From assembly GCA_028564925.1 (NCBI GenBank), contig CM053030.1, positions 374,699,445 to 374,763,444 of the forward strand: a DNA stretch of 64,000 bases, in the 5' to 3' direction. Every line of letters begins with the position of its first letter. Position 1 is the stretch's first letter. The position numbers and the translations under genes are program-made. The DNA is from Lithobates sylvaticus. Its lineage: Eukaryota; Chordata; Amphibia; Anura; Ranidae. The notes below the pieces were generated by a model. It was not told the DNA's origin. It saw only the letters and a program-made list of their open reading frames with translations, and searched no databases. Below are positions 11,341 through 24,069 of the stretch, piece by piece.

Positions 11341-12245
11341 GGCTAAGTATATACACAGTATATTGAAACCAACAATTATATACACAGTATATTGCAACTA
11401 ACATTAAGGGTTTTTATTTTCTACTTCATAAAATAAAATAAAAAAATAACCAGTTTTATCTATATTGTGGTGGCAGCACATTTTAAAAGCAAATTAGCTT
11501 TCAGGCAGTCATTTTATATTTAGTTCATACTGGTTTTGCATTGTTCTTTTACAGTATAATATGCTACAGGACAGCTACAACGACCAGCACAAAAAAATAA
11601 AATACCAGCCAGCTGTTTTTTTCTTTTATTTTACTTTGTGATATATATCTATAAAAATAAAGTAGTGTAGAAGAGTGACTATCAGTCCCATCATGTGGTG
11701 TACAGTCTCGGATCCTCATTCTTCTGACACCAATATCTGTATTCTACTGACTGTTCCCTTTTGCACTGGCTCCACTGAGACGTCAAGTGCTATCTGCATG
11801 GAAGTGTCCATCAAGACATGCTGTCAGAGCCCAGAATCGTTGAGGATGATGGCTTCAAAACTTTAGGGACTGAAGGTAAAACCTCATATGCTAGTCTTCT
11901 CTTGGGCAGCCATGAACAGAATTTTAAAAAATGTGTCAGCGTTACTGTTTAACTTCCAATATCAATTTTTTTCACAATTGACTCAAATCTCTGTATGCAA
12001 TTTATTTTTCAGCATTTCCTTTTATAACAAAATGAATTGTTATTTTCTTCTGAATATACAGCATTCAACTGCTGTAAGAAATTATTAGCCAGCATCCACA
12101 CCTGAGCATAGCATGTTCCTGGTGATTTTTGAAACTTTTTTTTTTTCAGTGTGCTTTACAAGTGTTTTTGTACTACAGCCAGGGTTTACACTAGTGTGAA
12201 TTGAATGCAGGTTTTGCTACATCCGATTCACATCCGAACACATCT
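11341..12245. other. Intron sequence with no recognised feature
   Basis: About 0.9 kb of AT-rich intron. No repeat, RNA gene or convincing frame seen. Confidence 0.5.
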
Positions 12246-12249
12246 CCAT

Positions 12250-12771
12250 GGTGTAGAGCTGCACGATTAATCGTATAAAAATCACAATCTCGATTCACAC
12301 ACACACCACCACCCCCCACGCCTAGCGATCTCCAGGCTGGATTAGCTAGATTTTCCGGATCTCCCCATCGGAACCATGGAACCAACGTGGAACGCAAATG
12401 GCGCCGATATCGGAACTGACGTCAACAACCGGAACTGATGTCAGTCAGCAGAAAGCAAAGTGCCCGGCCTGGACTGCGCAAGCGCAATCAATACGCAGCT
12501 CGCTCCCGATGCTTGGGGCTGGTTATTCATTTAATACAGCAAGGGGCGGATGCTTTTCTCAAAGGGGCGGATGTATGGTTATAAAGACAGCAAGGGGCAG
12601 ATGCTTTTCTCAAAGAGGCGAATGTATGGTTATACATTGAACACAATCAACACGATGCTCGGGGCTGGTTATTATAATGGGCGGATGCTTTTCTCAAAGG
12701 GGAGGAGGTATTACACCCCCTATCCACAGTGCAAAGCTAGGCTTCAGAAACCTATCAGGAGGTGCTATACA
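12250..12771. repeat. Interspersed repeat with about 50-bp tandem units
   Basis: It opens with AGAGCTGCACGATTAATCG, the same terminus found inverted at 53105-53125 (TTAATCGTGCAGCTCT). From about 12537, the block GGGGCGGATGCTTTTCTCAAA is repeated three times, at spacings of about 50 and 90 bases, with ATGTATGGTTATA between. The CG-rich stretch 12370-12500 holds several ACGTC and GGAACTGA(C/T)GTCA motifs. No coding signal. Confidence 0.6.
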
Positions 12772-12773
12772 TT

Positions 12774-13052
12774 GGTGGTTATTTACGAAAGGCAACTCCA
12801 CTTGCACTACAAAGTGCACTTGAAATTGCACTGAAAGTGCACTTGGAAATGTAGTCGCTGTAAATCTGAGGGGTAGATCTGAAATGAGGGGAAGCTCTGC
12901 TGATTTTATCATCCAATCATGTACAAGCTAAAATGCTGTTTTTTTTTCCCCTTGCATGTCCCCCTCGGATCTACATCGACTGCACTTCCAAGTGCAATTT
13001 CAAGTGCACTTGTAGTGCAAAGTGGATTTGCCTTTTGTAAATAACCCCCATT
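12774..13052. mobile_element. Palindromic MITE, about 280 bp
   Basis: The left end GTGGTTATTTACGAAAGGC and the right end GCCTTTTGTAAATAACCCC are inverted, continuing with AACTCCACTTGCACTAC and GTAGTGCAAAGTGGATTT. Both arms repeat the motif AAGTGCACTTG several times. CATTG lies just outside each end (12769-12773 and about 13048), a possible target duplication. No frame. Confidence 0.75.
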
Positions 13053-13404
13053 GTTTTATGGAAATGCGTATAGGGCCTTTCCAATTGCTTAGAGACATGC
13101 AAGAAACTGCAGAATACATGCTACTAGGTTTGCGGGCTTCGGGGGTATCCTGCAGTTACATGCAAGCCTCTCCTGCACAGAGGATCAATTCAGGTCCCCA
13201 CTATAATTATGTTTTCAATACATTGTCAGTGCGGTGTGCTGTGCTCAGGGGGGCAGGGTCATGACACCCTGCTGTCTTAGGGATGCTGGGTATCACTTAA
13301 CTTGGAAGACTTAGGATATCTTGTTGCAAAGAAGAGGTTCTACTGTACGTGGGGCAGATTCTGAATAAAGATGCGTTTTGCAGCCTGATCTTCAGTATAT
13401 CTTA
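13053..13404. other. Intron sequence with no recognised feature
   Basis: About 350 bases. Nothing recognised apart from ordinary intron sequence. Confidence 0.45.
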
Positions 13405-13418
13405 TATTTATCTTTTTT

Positions 13419-13570
13419 TTTCAAATATATTTTATTACACTTTTGCACAAGAAATATAAAAGGATATAACCAGAAATAAAAGTCTAGGTAACAATGAGCA
13501 CAAATATAATGCCAAATAACCAAGCTCTAGTGACTGAGAGTAAAATTATTTTTCCAAGGAGCAGACATGG
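13419..13570 (-). mobile_element. L1 3' tail, 152 bp
   Basis: The 14-bp TATTTATCTTTTTT at 13405-13418 and 13571-13584 is a target duplication. On the minus strand, the insert ends in TAATAAAATATATTTGAAAAAAA, close to the ATAAAATATATTGGAAAAAA end of the full-length LINE at 41.7 kb. A strongly 5'-truncated insertion with no coding sequence. Confidence 0.8.
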
Positions 13571-13720
13571 TATTTATCTTTTTTAAAGGGATAATAGTTG
13601 CTTAGGTACTTATTACATTATGGCGTATTCCCAGCTGGCACTGCTTTTCTCCTCCTCTTGCGTCTCTGTTTTGCTGGGTTCTGGGTTTAAATTCCACCAG
13701 GGACACAAAAGGCATGCAGT

Positions 13721-13744
13721 GTATGTATGTATGTATGTATGTAT
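13721..13744. repeat. (GTAT)n microsatellite
   Basis: Six tandem GTAT units, then GTATATT. Confidence 0.95.
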
Positions 13745-14109
13745 ATTGGCTACCTGTATTTGTGTTGCTTTTATTGAGTGCTCCAGTTTCTTCCCCGAAG
13801 CCAAAGTACACTTTAGTAGGTTTATAGTTATCAGACCAAATCACTAGTTTGTATATGAATGTTATAGGGGTATTCGTTTTTGAGCTTCTCCTGGGATCAG
13901 AAACCTATGTAAATTGAGTTTTTCAAAAGCAAACCTTTTTTAGCCATTATATGACATGTACAAGGAATATATCAATAATATATTATTACTGATCGGTTAA
14001 TGGGCTTATACAAGACTAGATGTCCAGAGCACCACATCCCCACTTGCATCAGAAGTCAAGAGTCCCCCACCCTCCCTTACAACACAGTGCACCACCCGTA
14101 CCTTGTGCT

Positions 14110-14375
14110 ACTGCTGGGTAGCAGAAAGTGCAGGCTCAGGAGGAGGACTGGAGTCAGCTGCCAGAGTCTGCCAATTGTTGAGACCAGGGGAGGCGAAGAC
14201 AAGTGGGTACTGTGGCTGCACAGAGAGGTACAGGATCTGTAGGAGGTGTTCTGTCTTCTCTGCTGCCAGTTGCTGAGTTGGGGGCAGAGGCGAGGCTCTC
14301 CATGGCTGCACAGAGAAGTGCAGGATCTGTAGGGGGAATTCTGACATCCTCTCTGCTGCCAACTGCTGAGACAAA
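14110..14375. repeat. Tandem repeat, about 90-bp unit
   Basis: GGCTGCACAGAGA begins units at 14214 and 14304, exactly 90 bases apart, each running through CAGGATCTGTAGG and CTCTGCTGCCA(G/A)(T/C)TGCTGAG. A more diverged partial unit lies upstream (14113-14200, CTGCCAATTGTTGAGACC). The open frames seen on both strands here are by-products of the repeat. Sequence from 14376 to 14854 shows nothing further. Confidence 0.75.
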
Positions 14376-14858
14376 GTGGGGTCAGAGATGTGGAGGGTGC
14401 CACAGCTTCAGGAGTGCGGGCCTTGTGTTTGACACGTGCTCTAGACACTGTAATGCAGAAGGTGTGTTACTGGCTGGATCTCCAGGTGAAAGCAGAGTGG
14501 GGAAAAAAAAGCCAAGAAAAAATAAAATACTGCAGCCACCACATCTAATGATTGGTAAGCTCCAATATATTACGGTTTTGGGTTTAATACCGCTTTAATG
14601 CATGTTTATTAGAATGTCCAATTGTTCAATTGCCTCCTGTTGGTTTGAACTTTGCAACAGTTTGACCTTGTATATGGGTAGGTTTTTTCCTAAATTGGAG
14701 GTGTGTTCTAGACACTAGTTGAAAGAGACTTCAATACAGACGATGTAGCAGCAGAGCCTGCTACAACTTTGTTAGCCATCAGTAGAAGCAGTACAATTTA
14801 GAGCTCTTTAGAAAGCTTCTCTTTCAGTCCACTCAGCCTGTAAAATCTTTATGCTTAA

Positions 14859-16924
14859 CCACTTGCCGACCAGCTCTTGTAGATATACGTCGGCACTTTG
14901 AAGAGGGATATCTCGGTAACGGCAGTAGCTGCTGCCACAACTGAGATATCCATCTTTTCAGGAGCCGGTCGTGTTTATGATAATGGTGATCTCTGTGGCA
15001 GATTCCCAGCGAGATCACCGTTGGCAGCGGCAGAGGCAAACGGGTCCTCTCCCCCCTGTGTATGGAGACGAGTGAGGCTAAGATGGCCCCCACCTGTCTC
15101 CATACCATAGCACGACGGAAGCGACGTCAAAACGTCACTTCCGCCCATAGCTCTTAACCGGTTCCCGACCGGCGCACGACGATATACGTCGGCAGAATGG
15201 CACGGACAGGCAGGAGGGCGTATATTTAAGTCCCTCCTTAATGCCGTCCATGCCATCGAGAGCGGCTCCGAGGCCAGTCGCGGGTCCTGCGGGCTCGATC
15301 GCCGCGGGGACACCCGCGATCGCTTCACGGGAAGGCTGAACGGGGAGATGCGGAAATACACAGCATCTCCCCGTTCTGCCTAGCAACTAGTGACGCCGAT
15401 CTCTGCTCCCTGTGATTGGAGCAGAGATCAGCATTCACTAGCTGACAGCCACGCCCCCCCACAGTAAGAAACACACCCCTAGGCATACTTAACCCCTACA
15501 CTGCCCCCTTGTGGTTAACCCCTTCACTGCCAGTGTCATTTATACAGGAAGCAATGCATTTAAATAGCATTGTTTGCTGTATAAATGACAATGGTCCCAA
15601 AAATGTGTCAAAAATGTCCGATGTGTCCGCCATAATGTCGCAGTCACAATAAAAATCGCTGATCGCCGCCATTACTAATAAAAAAAAATTATTAATAAAA
15701 ATGCTATAAAACTATCCCCTATCTTGTAAACGCTATAACTTCTGCGCAAACCAATCAATAATCGCTTATTGCGCTTTTTTTTTTACCAAAAATATGTAGA
15801 AGAATACGTATCGGCCTAAACTGAGGAAAACATTTTTTTTTTTTTTATATATTTTTGGGGGATATTTATTATAGCAAAAAAAAAGAATTCGCCTTTTTTG
15901 TTTATAGCGCAAAAAATAAAAACCGCAGGGGCAATCAAATACCCCCAAAAGAAAGCTCTATTTGTGGGAAAAAAAGGACGTCAATTTTGTTTGGGAGCCA
16001 CGTCGCACGACCACGCAATTGTCAGTTAAAGCTACGCAGTCCTGAATCACAAAAAGGGGCCTGGTCCTTTGGCTGCTAATTGGTCTGGTCTGAAAGTGGT
16101 TAAAGGCACATTTTTTCAATGTCATTTTTTTCAAATGACAATTTTTTATTTTTCTTTATTGCATTTTAGTCCAAATATGAGATCCCAGGACTTTTTGACC
16201 CCAGATCTTATATTTAAGACGACCTGCCATGCTTTTTTCTATTACAAAGGATGTTTACATTCCTTGTAATAGGAATAAAAGTGATCCAGATTTATTTATT
16301 TTTTTTAAAACAGTGAAAAAATTTATAAAATTAAGTAAAATAAATAAGAAAAAAAATTATTTTTTTTAAAGCGATCTGTCCCGACGAGCTCGCGTGCAGA
16401 AGTGAACGCATACGCGAGTAGCGCCCGCATATAAAAACGGTGGTCAAACCACACATGTGAGGTATTGCCACGATCAGTAGAGCGAAAGCAATAATTCTAG
16501 CCCTAGATCTCCTCTGTAACTCAAAATATGCAACCTGTAGAATCTATAAAACGTCGCCTATGGAGATTTTTGAGGGTAAAAGTTTGACGCCATTACACGA
16601 GCGGGCGCAATTTTGAAGCGTCACATGTTGGGTATCAATTTACTCGCGTAACATTATCTTTTACAATATAAAAAAAAATTGGACTAACTTAACTTTTTGT
16701 CTTTTTTTTTTTATTCCAAAAAAGTGAATTTTTTCCAAAAAAAGTGCGCTTGTTAGACCGCTGCGCAAATATGGTGTGAAAAAAAGTATTGCAATGACCG
16801 CAATAGAAAAAATATATATATATATATATATAATGTTTGGGGGTTCTAAGTAATTTTCTAGCAAAAAAAAGTGTTTTAAACATGTAAACACCTAAAAACC
16901 AAAACAAGGCTAGTCCTTAAGTGG
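14859..16924. mobile_element. TTAA-flanked element (outer copy)
   Basis: The left end CCACTTGCCGACC is preceded by TTAA (14855-14858) and the right end CTTAAGTGG is followed by TTAA (16925-16928). The copy is split by a second TTAA element at 15158-16099. Joined without the insert, it is about 1.1 kb. There is no open frame longer than chance. TTAA target duplication is the hallmark of piggyBac-type insertion, so this is probably a non-autonomous piggyBac-like element. The 3' part (CTGCGCAAATATGGTGTGA near 16762) recurs at 51737 and, decayed, near 47140. Confidence 0.75.
15158..16099. mobile_element. TTAA-flanked element, copy A
   Basis: TTAA stands at 15154-15157 and 16100-16103. The ends are CCGGTTCCCGACC and GGTCTGGTCTGAAAGTGG. 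The interior carries three hairpins: about 15339-15369 (GGGGAGATGC / GCATCTCCCC), 15399-15430 (GATCTCTGCTCC / GGAGCAGAGATC) and 15536-15592 (TGTCATTTATACAG / CTGTATAAATGACA). The second half is a conserved block with GGGGCAATCAAATACC and GCACGACCACGCAATTGTCAG. Copies lie at 19148, 26823 (minus), 28682 (minus) and 52127. No coding capacity. Confidence 0.85.
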
Positions 16925-16928
16925 TTAA

Positions 16929-18515
16929 TTATACATTTTCCCACTTGAAAAAAATGTGAAATGTCCAAAGTGTGCCTGAACTCAAATCAAAAAACTGAAG
17001 CTAGCAACATTTCTTAGAAGCGCATAAAGGGACCTTATCTATGTTTTACCAGTTTGCGGCTCCTGGTGCCTCCCTGGTTTATAATGCAGCCATGAAAATA
17101 GTTCAACTTTAAAAAAAAAAAAATGGTCTAAATCAAAAGTGAAAAATCTTTCTACCATCATTGCAGCTGCTCCCTCTGAAATCTGGGCCACGCACATCCT
17201 CCCTTTCGGCTACCAATTCTCTAAACTTTCTTCCAGGATTTAAACTGATAATTGTGCTCACGAGATTTCAATGAGTATGTGTGGGAATGCTTTGTAAAGG
17301 TACTGCTAATAAGCTAATTGACAAGTTAAGTATTTCTAATTGACAAGTAGCAACTGTACATTTCTCATTTTATTTCTTAGTAATGTGGCATATTGAAGGC
17401 GTTCCATATGAGGTTCATTTAAGTACAGTGAGCATATGACATAGATGAATAATCTTTGTTGTCAAAGATACAATGAGCACAGATATTGTTTAAAGTGGAT
17501 GTGGTATAAAAAGGTAATTCAGTTATATAATCCACAATGATCCTTCAGCTGTGTAAAGGAAATGTGCAAAACCCAGTTTGTTTTGGCATTCCGAACCCTG
17601 TCTTGTAATAAGCAGCAACATTGTCAGGCTGCTGTGTGCATTCTTTCAATTGGTATATCTGATAGGCATGATGAGCAGCCCAAAGGCCAACTGATGGAGT
17701 GCCCACAACAGGGGTCCCTGTATAGGGCCCCCCCCCCCTCCCAACCCACTACGACCTCTCCAGCAGTCCTTTACCGCTCTTTCTGCTACCGGATCTGGCA
17801 AAAATACCTAGTCCTTCTGGGTGGGAGGGAGCATGGGACCTCCTCCAATGTGTCAGTGATCAGGTCTAGCAACCAGTTAGTGGACATGAGCACTGTCAGA
17901 TGAAAAAGGTAGTTCAGCGCTATCTGACACTGCAAATTCTCCTGCCAGCTGCAATAGAGCGCTGACGAAGTGAGTATCCTAGGTCGGGAGGGCCTCCTTT
18001 ACACACTGTTCTACTCACTGTGGAACCTAAGGGGCTAATCCTCTGCATTGTGTAAAAAGGCTGTTGGATCCTGTCTTCTCTGATCCTCCCTTCTTTTACT
18101 GTCCGTAATCCATCTACTGATAGCACAGAGCCCTAGGAGGCACTCTGCTCAGTTTGGTGTGTATTGCTAAATATTTAATTTTATTATTTTGGGAGGGTGT
18201 CATCAACACAGGGCCAATCAGCACTGTCCAGACAAAGGGTCAGGAATCATGCAGCCTCATAGGACAGTCAGAGGAGAATGAAAACTTCTACAAGCTTTAA
18301 CCAGTGCTCGGCCAGACACTGATAGAAGTCACACGACTGTTAGTATTATATTCATATTCTGTCTACTGTGGGAGACCAGATATAGTGAATGCAGGGTCCT
18401 AGGTTTAGTAACACTTTAAATGGGAAAAAGGTGTCAAACTCAGCAGGCGTGCCGAGTAGTGATGACCATTGCAACAGAAGAAGAAGCTGTGAGGGAGCAC
18501 AGGCATGGTGAGTAT
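16929..18515. other. Intron sequence, largely unassigned
   Basis: About 1.6 kb. A C-run (GGCCCCCCCCCCTCCC) lies near 17730, and AAAGTGG-type MITE-like fragments occur near 17492 and 18408. No gene or complete element recognised. Confidence 0.45.
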
Positions 18516-18990
18516 GTTTTACAGAAGAAAATCAAAAATTTCTTCAGGGTTTTATTTGCAGCAAACAGACTATCAAACAAATGTCTATATATAAAACTGT
18601 TTCATTGTACAAATATTAAAATCCACAAAGGTTTTAAAATATGAGCTCTGGTTGCATAAATTCTCAACATGACCCATCGATCATAATAACATGAAAAGTA
18701 GGCAGGTATACTCATGGCAAATTTAACAGTCCCCTGAAGAAGACTACGACTTGCTTGGTCGAAACGTGTTGGGGTGTTTAGTTTACTTTTACTGTAAAAT
18801 TTGCCTTGAGTATATAAACCTGCCTACTTTTCATGTTATTATGATCGATGGGTCATGTTAAGAATTTATGCTTTGTGGATTTTAATATTTGTACAATAAA
18901 AAATTTTTGTATATCGAAATGTTTTTTATATTCTGTTTGCTGCAAATAAAAACCCCGGGGGGATTTTTGATTTTCTTCTGTAGTACAATA
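18516..18990. repeat. Long inverted repeat with hammerhead-like apex
   Basis: The left arm (18516-18733) and the right arm (about 18785-18988) are inverted copies: CATGACCCATCGATCATAAT against ATTATGATCGATGGGTCATG, CATGAAAAGTAGGCAGGT against ACCTGCCTACTTTTCATG, and TTTATTTGCAGCAAACAGA against TCTGTTTGCTGCAAATAAA. The 50-bp apex contains CTGAAGA (18734-18740) and GAAAC (18761-18765) with GAC/GTC between them, and CCCC and GGGG on either side can pair. The layout resembles a hammerhead ribozyme flanked by inverted arms, as in Penelope-like elements. That identity is inferred. Confidence 0.7.
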
Positions 18991-19147
18991 TTTCAGGTGT
19001 GCAGCTTTCTTATGTCCATGTGTTTCCCCATATTTCATGGTCAGTAATATGTGGGGGGATGTTATGGGGCTGATGGAGGTTTACAAGCCTTAGTATATAC
19101 CAAGGGAAGAATGCTTACATGACTGAGCTATTTAAAGGGGGCCTTAA

Positions 19148-20106
19148 CCGCTTCCCGACCGGTGCACGACGATATACGTTGGCAGAATGGCACGGACAGG
19201 CATAAGGGTGTATATATACATCCCCTTTCAGATGCCGCCGTGCCATCGGGCCGGTCGGGACCCCAGTGAGGCCGGTCGCGGGTCCCACGGACTCGATCGC
19301 CGCGGGGACACCCGCGATCGTCTCACGGGAAGGCTGAATGGGGAGATGCGGAAATAAACAGCATCTCCCCCTTCTGCCTAGCAACTAGTGACGCCGATCT
19401 CTGCTCCCTGTGATTGGAGCAGAGATCAGCATTCACTAGCTGACAGCCACGCCCCCCACAGTAAGAAACACACCCCTAGGCATACTTAACCCCTACACTG
19501 CCACCTAGTGGTTAACCCCTTCACTGCCAGTGTCATTTATACAGGAATCAATGCATTTAAATAGCATTGATTGCTGTATAAATGACAATGGTCCCAAAAA
19601 TGTCAGATGTGTCCGCCATAATGTCGCAGTCACAATAAAAATCGCTGATCGCCGCCATTACTAATAAAAAAAAATTAATAAAAATGCTATAAAACTATCC
19701 CCTATCTTGTAAACACTATAACTTCTGCGCAAACCAATCAATAATCGCTTATTGCGATTTTTTTTTTTTTACCAAAAATATGTAGAAGAATACGTATCGG
19801 CCTAAACTGAGGAAAAAATATGTTTTTTTATATATTTTTGGGGGATATTGATTATAGCAAAAAATTAAAAAGAATGTGTTTTTTTTCAAAATTGTTGCTG
19901 TTTTTTGTTTATAGCGCAAGAAATAAAAACCGCAGGGGCGATCAAATACCAACAAAAGAAAGCTCTATTTGTGGGGGAAAAAGGACGTAAATTTTGTTTG
20001 GGAGCCACGTCGCACGACCGCGCAATTGTCAGTTAAAGCGACGCAGTGCCGAATCGCAATAAGGGGCCTGGTCCTTTGGCTGCAAATTGGTCCGGTCTGA
20101 AAGTGG
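19148..20106. mobile_element. TTAA-flanked element, copy B
   Basis: TTAA stands at 19144-19147 and 20107-20110. It is very similar to copy A at 15158 over almost its whole length, with the same three hairpins. Flanking DNA differs, so the two are separate insertions and recent relative to most repeats in the window. Confidence 0.85.
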
Positions 20107-20259
20107 TTAAATGTGAAATATATCTCTTAAAATAAAAAACAGTAGTGAAATAAGGGCTGCCGGACGAAACTTCTGTTCTGTCCAAAGGAGCATGTTTGAA
20201 AATAGCATGTCTTAATTTGTACAATATGCATTAGGTATTTCTTATTTTTTTTATTACAG

Positions 20260-20367
20260 GCAATGCAGGATGCCTTGGCTGATCTACCTGAATGGTACGG
20301 GGTGAAAGGCATGCAGGCTAACTGGATCGGTGACTGTATTGGCTGTTTCTTTGACCTCATGTTAAAG
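20260..20367 (+). CDS. LARS2: LARS2 exon: start of the CP1 insertion
   Basis: This 108-bp exon encodes 36 residues from [14 protein letters not shown] to FFDLMLK. It holds the [13 protein letters not shown] segment, which matches the conserved W-I-G-x-S/C-x-G block that leads from the catalytic core into the CP1 editing-type insertion. In bacterial enzymes this block reads MQRNWIGRSEG. The acceptor is TTTTTTTATTACAG at about 20246-20259 and the donor is GTAATG. Phase is 0 at both ends. No stop is present. The exon is isolated between a TTAA element that ends 150 bp upstream and a Tc1 that starts 590 bp downstream. Confidence 0.96.
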
Positions 20368-20953
20368 GTAATGCATCACTTTGGCTGCTCCCTTATCTTA
20401 ATAAAAATGTATAAAGATATGTAATGATGTTCATGGTGCAGTAATCCATCAACAAATCAGATTTTAATTTGCTGTTCACCAGATATTTTAAATCATGCGT
20501 TACTGCATTTTACAGCATTATACCTCCATGCTTTCATTTATTAAAAATGGTTGAATTGTGAACATTTCCCACCACCCTTATTTAAACTGTATTGCTGCAG
20601 CTCTTGACATTTCAGACTTGGCTGTGGATCTTTCCATCACAACAGGAAACAGTAAGGAGAGTAGGACTGTGAAATGCAGCCTACTGAAGATCAAATGCTT
20701 TGGCACAAAGATTGTTGTTGTCCTTAGCCTACAGGGAAACCTGCTCTTGTGCTGTCCTTGGGTGAAACAGCTAGAAGTATGCAATTCTTTATAATCCTGA
20801 GCATTATCTACCTTTTTTCCCCTACTGCCTACATATCCAGGATACAAGCATTAAGACAGTGGCGCTACCTGGGACATGTTAGTCTCTTCTTATGCACTGA
20901 TTTACTGCAATGTTTCCACCAGCTGGCATTTATAATATAGCTGAATAAAACTA
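20368..20953. other. Intron sequence with no recognised feature
   Basis: Nearly 600 bases. Nothing recognised. Confidence 0.5.
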
Positions 20954-22478
<1,525 letters not shown>

Positions 22479-22480
22479 TA

Positions 22481-22859
22481 TATGCAGACAATAGATCTTC
22501 TCTACTAGATAATTTGAGGTAATAAGTATATGATGCAAAATGGGATCTTAAAGCAGAACTAAGTCTTCCTGTTTCTTAACACTCAAGGATGCTGACATCT
22601 TAGCCACTATATTGATCTGCAAATGCTATAATGCAGCACATGGGATCGGTTATGACACCAGCCATTTCATGGCTTAGTTAGGAGCATAAACAACTGGGAC
22701 AGTTATCATTCATGGCATGCCTTGAATGTTACTGTTTTGGGAAACAGTTAAATTGAGGGGTTCAGTTCCACTTTAAAACTTGCCTTAATATATGATTTAA
22801 ACTAACCCCCAGTACGATCCCTTAAAGTGTAACTAACAGTACATTTGAGGCATGCTGTG
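22481..22859. other. Intron sequence with no recognised feature
   Basis: About 380 bases. CCTTAAAGTGTAACTAACAG near 22819 resembles a MITE end. Otherwise nothing. Confidence 0.45.
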
Positions 22860-23895
22860 AATGATAGACCTACTGATCATGGATGTGGAAATACGGGGCA
22901 ATTTAGGAAACAGTGATCACAAATCAGTTAGTTTCAGTATAAATCACACAAGTAGGAAACATAAAGGGAATAAGGGGAATACATAAGGGGGGATACAAAG
23001 ACACTGAATTTCAAAAGAGCCAACTTTCCTAAACTACGATCCTTTCCAGAAGATACTAAATGGGATAAAATCTTAGGAACAAGGAACACAGAGGAAAAAT
23101 GGGTATGCTTTAAGAGTATATTAAATAAGGGTATTAGCCAGTGCATCCCAATGGGAAATACATTTAAAAGAGCTAATAAAAGTCCTGGGCGGCTAAACGC
23201 TAATGAAAAAATGCGTACAAAAGAAGAAGGCCTTCAAAAAATACAAGGCTGAGGGATCATCGTCTGCATTCCAACTTTACAAAGAATGCAATTTTTAATG
23301 TAGAAAAATTTAAAATAATGCATTTGGGTGGCAAAAATATGAATGCAGTCTACTATGGGGGAATCTAGGATGGAAAAAGAGCTGGGGTCCTAGTAGATGA
23401 TATCAGCAATGGCATGCAATGCTAAGCTGCTGCATACAAAGCAAACAGAATATTGGCATGCATTAAAAAGGGGATTAACTCCAGAGATAAAACGGTAATT
23501 CTCCCACTCTACAAGACTGGAGAGAGTCCAGAGAAGGGAAACAAAACAAATAAAGGGACTGGAGGACCTTGGTTATGAGGAACGTTTACGAGCACTGAAC
23601 TTATTCTGTCTGGAGAAGAGACGCTTGAGAGGGGATATGATTTTAATGTACAAATACCGTACTGGTGACCCCATGATAGGGATAAAACTTTTCCACGAAA
23701 GGGAATTTAAAAAGACACGCGGACATTCACTGAAATTAGAAGAGAAGCAATTTAACCTTAAACTGTGTAGAGGGTTCTTTACTGTAAGAGTGGTAAGGAT
23801 GTGGAATTCTCTTCCACAGGCATGGTTTCAAATAACTACACATAGATTGAACTTGATGGACTTGTGTCTTTTTTCAACCTCACCTACTATATAAC
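22860..23895 (+). mobile_element. CR1-like LINE fragment, internally deleted
   Basis: The left part reads as the end of an endonuclease domain (DVEIRGNLGNSDHKSVSF, with the SDH motif) and the linker after it. The right part (23480-23895) jumps to the ORF2 C-terminus (ERLRALNLFCLEKRRLRGDMI and a TRGHSLKLEEKQFNL block). The reverse transcriptase between them is missing, so there is a deletion of well over a kilobase near 23290. The 3' end, GGACTTGTGTCTTTTTTCAA, is the same as in the CR1 copy at 42.3-43.1 kb. Confidence 0.8.
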
Positions 23896-24069
23896 TTTTA
23901 CAAGTGCTTGTGCTGTCAACTGAACTGTTAAGCCATCAAATGGCAGATTTCATAACTGATGACATGTGTAGCACCATGGCAACTGCAAATTAAACAAACT
24001 AAGATGGCAACTTCCTTGGCTTTAAATGACAGGAGTGTTTGGTTCTGCTTTAAAGCTGAATTAAACTTA

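Noticed and set aside
14077-14598. Overlapping frames rich in LCSH and SCTS-type repeats on both strands
   Set aside because: They follow the 90-bp tandem repeat and lack splice or start context.
14975-15386. Open frames of 80-130 codons on the minus strand
   Set aside because: They cover the CG-rich ends of TTAA elements, and the same frames recur, shifted or broken, in copy B at 19115. No protein family resemblance.
15154-16103. Possible retroviral LTR (paired ends, A-rich middle)
   Set aside because: The ends are inverted, not direct, with TTAA flanks; no TG...CA ends, primer site or internal genes.
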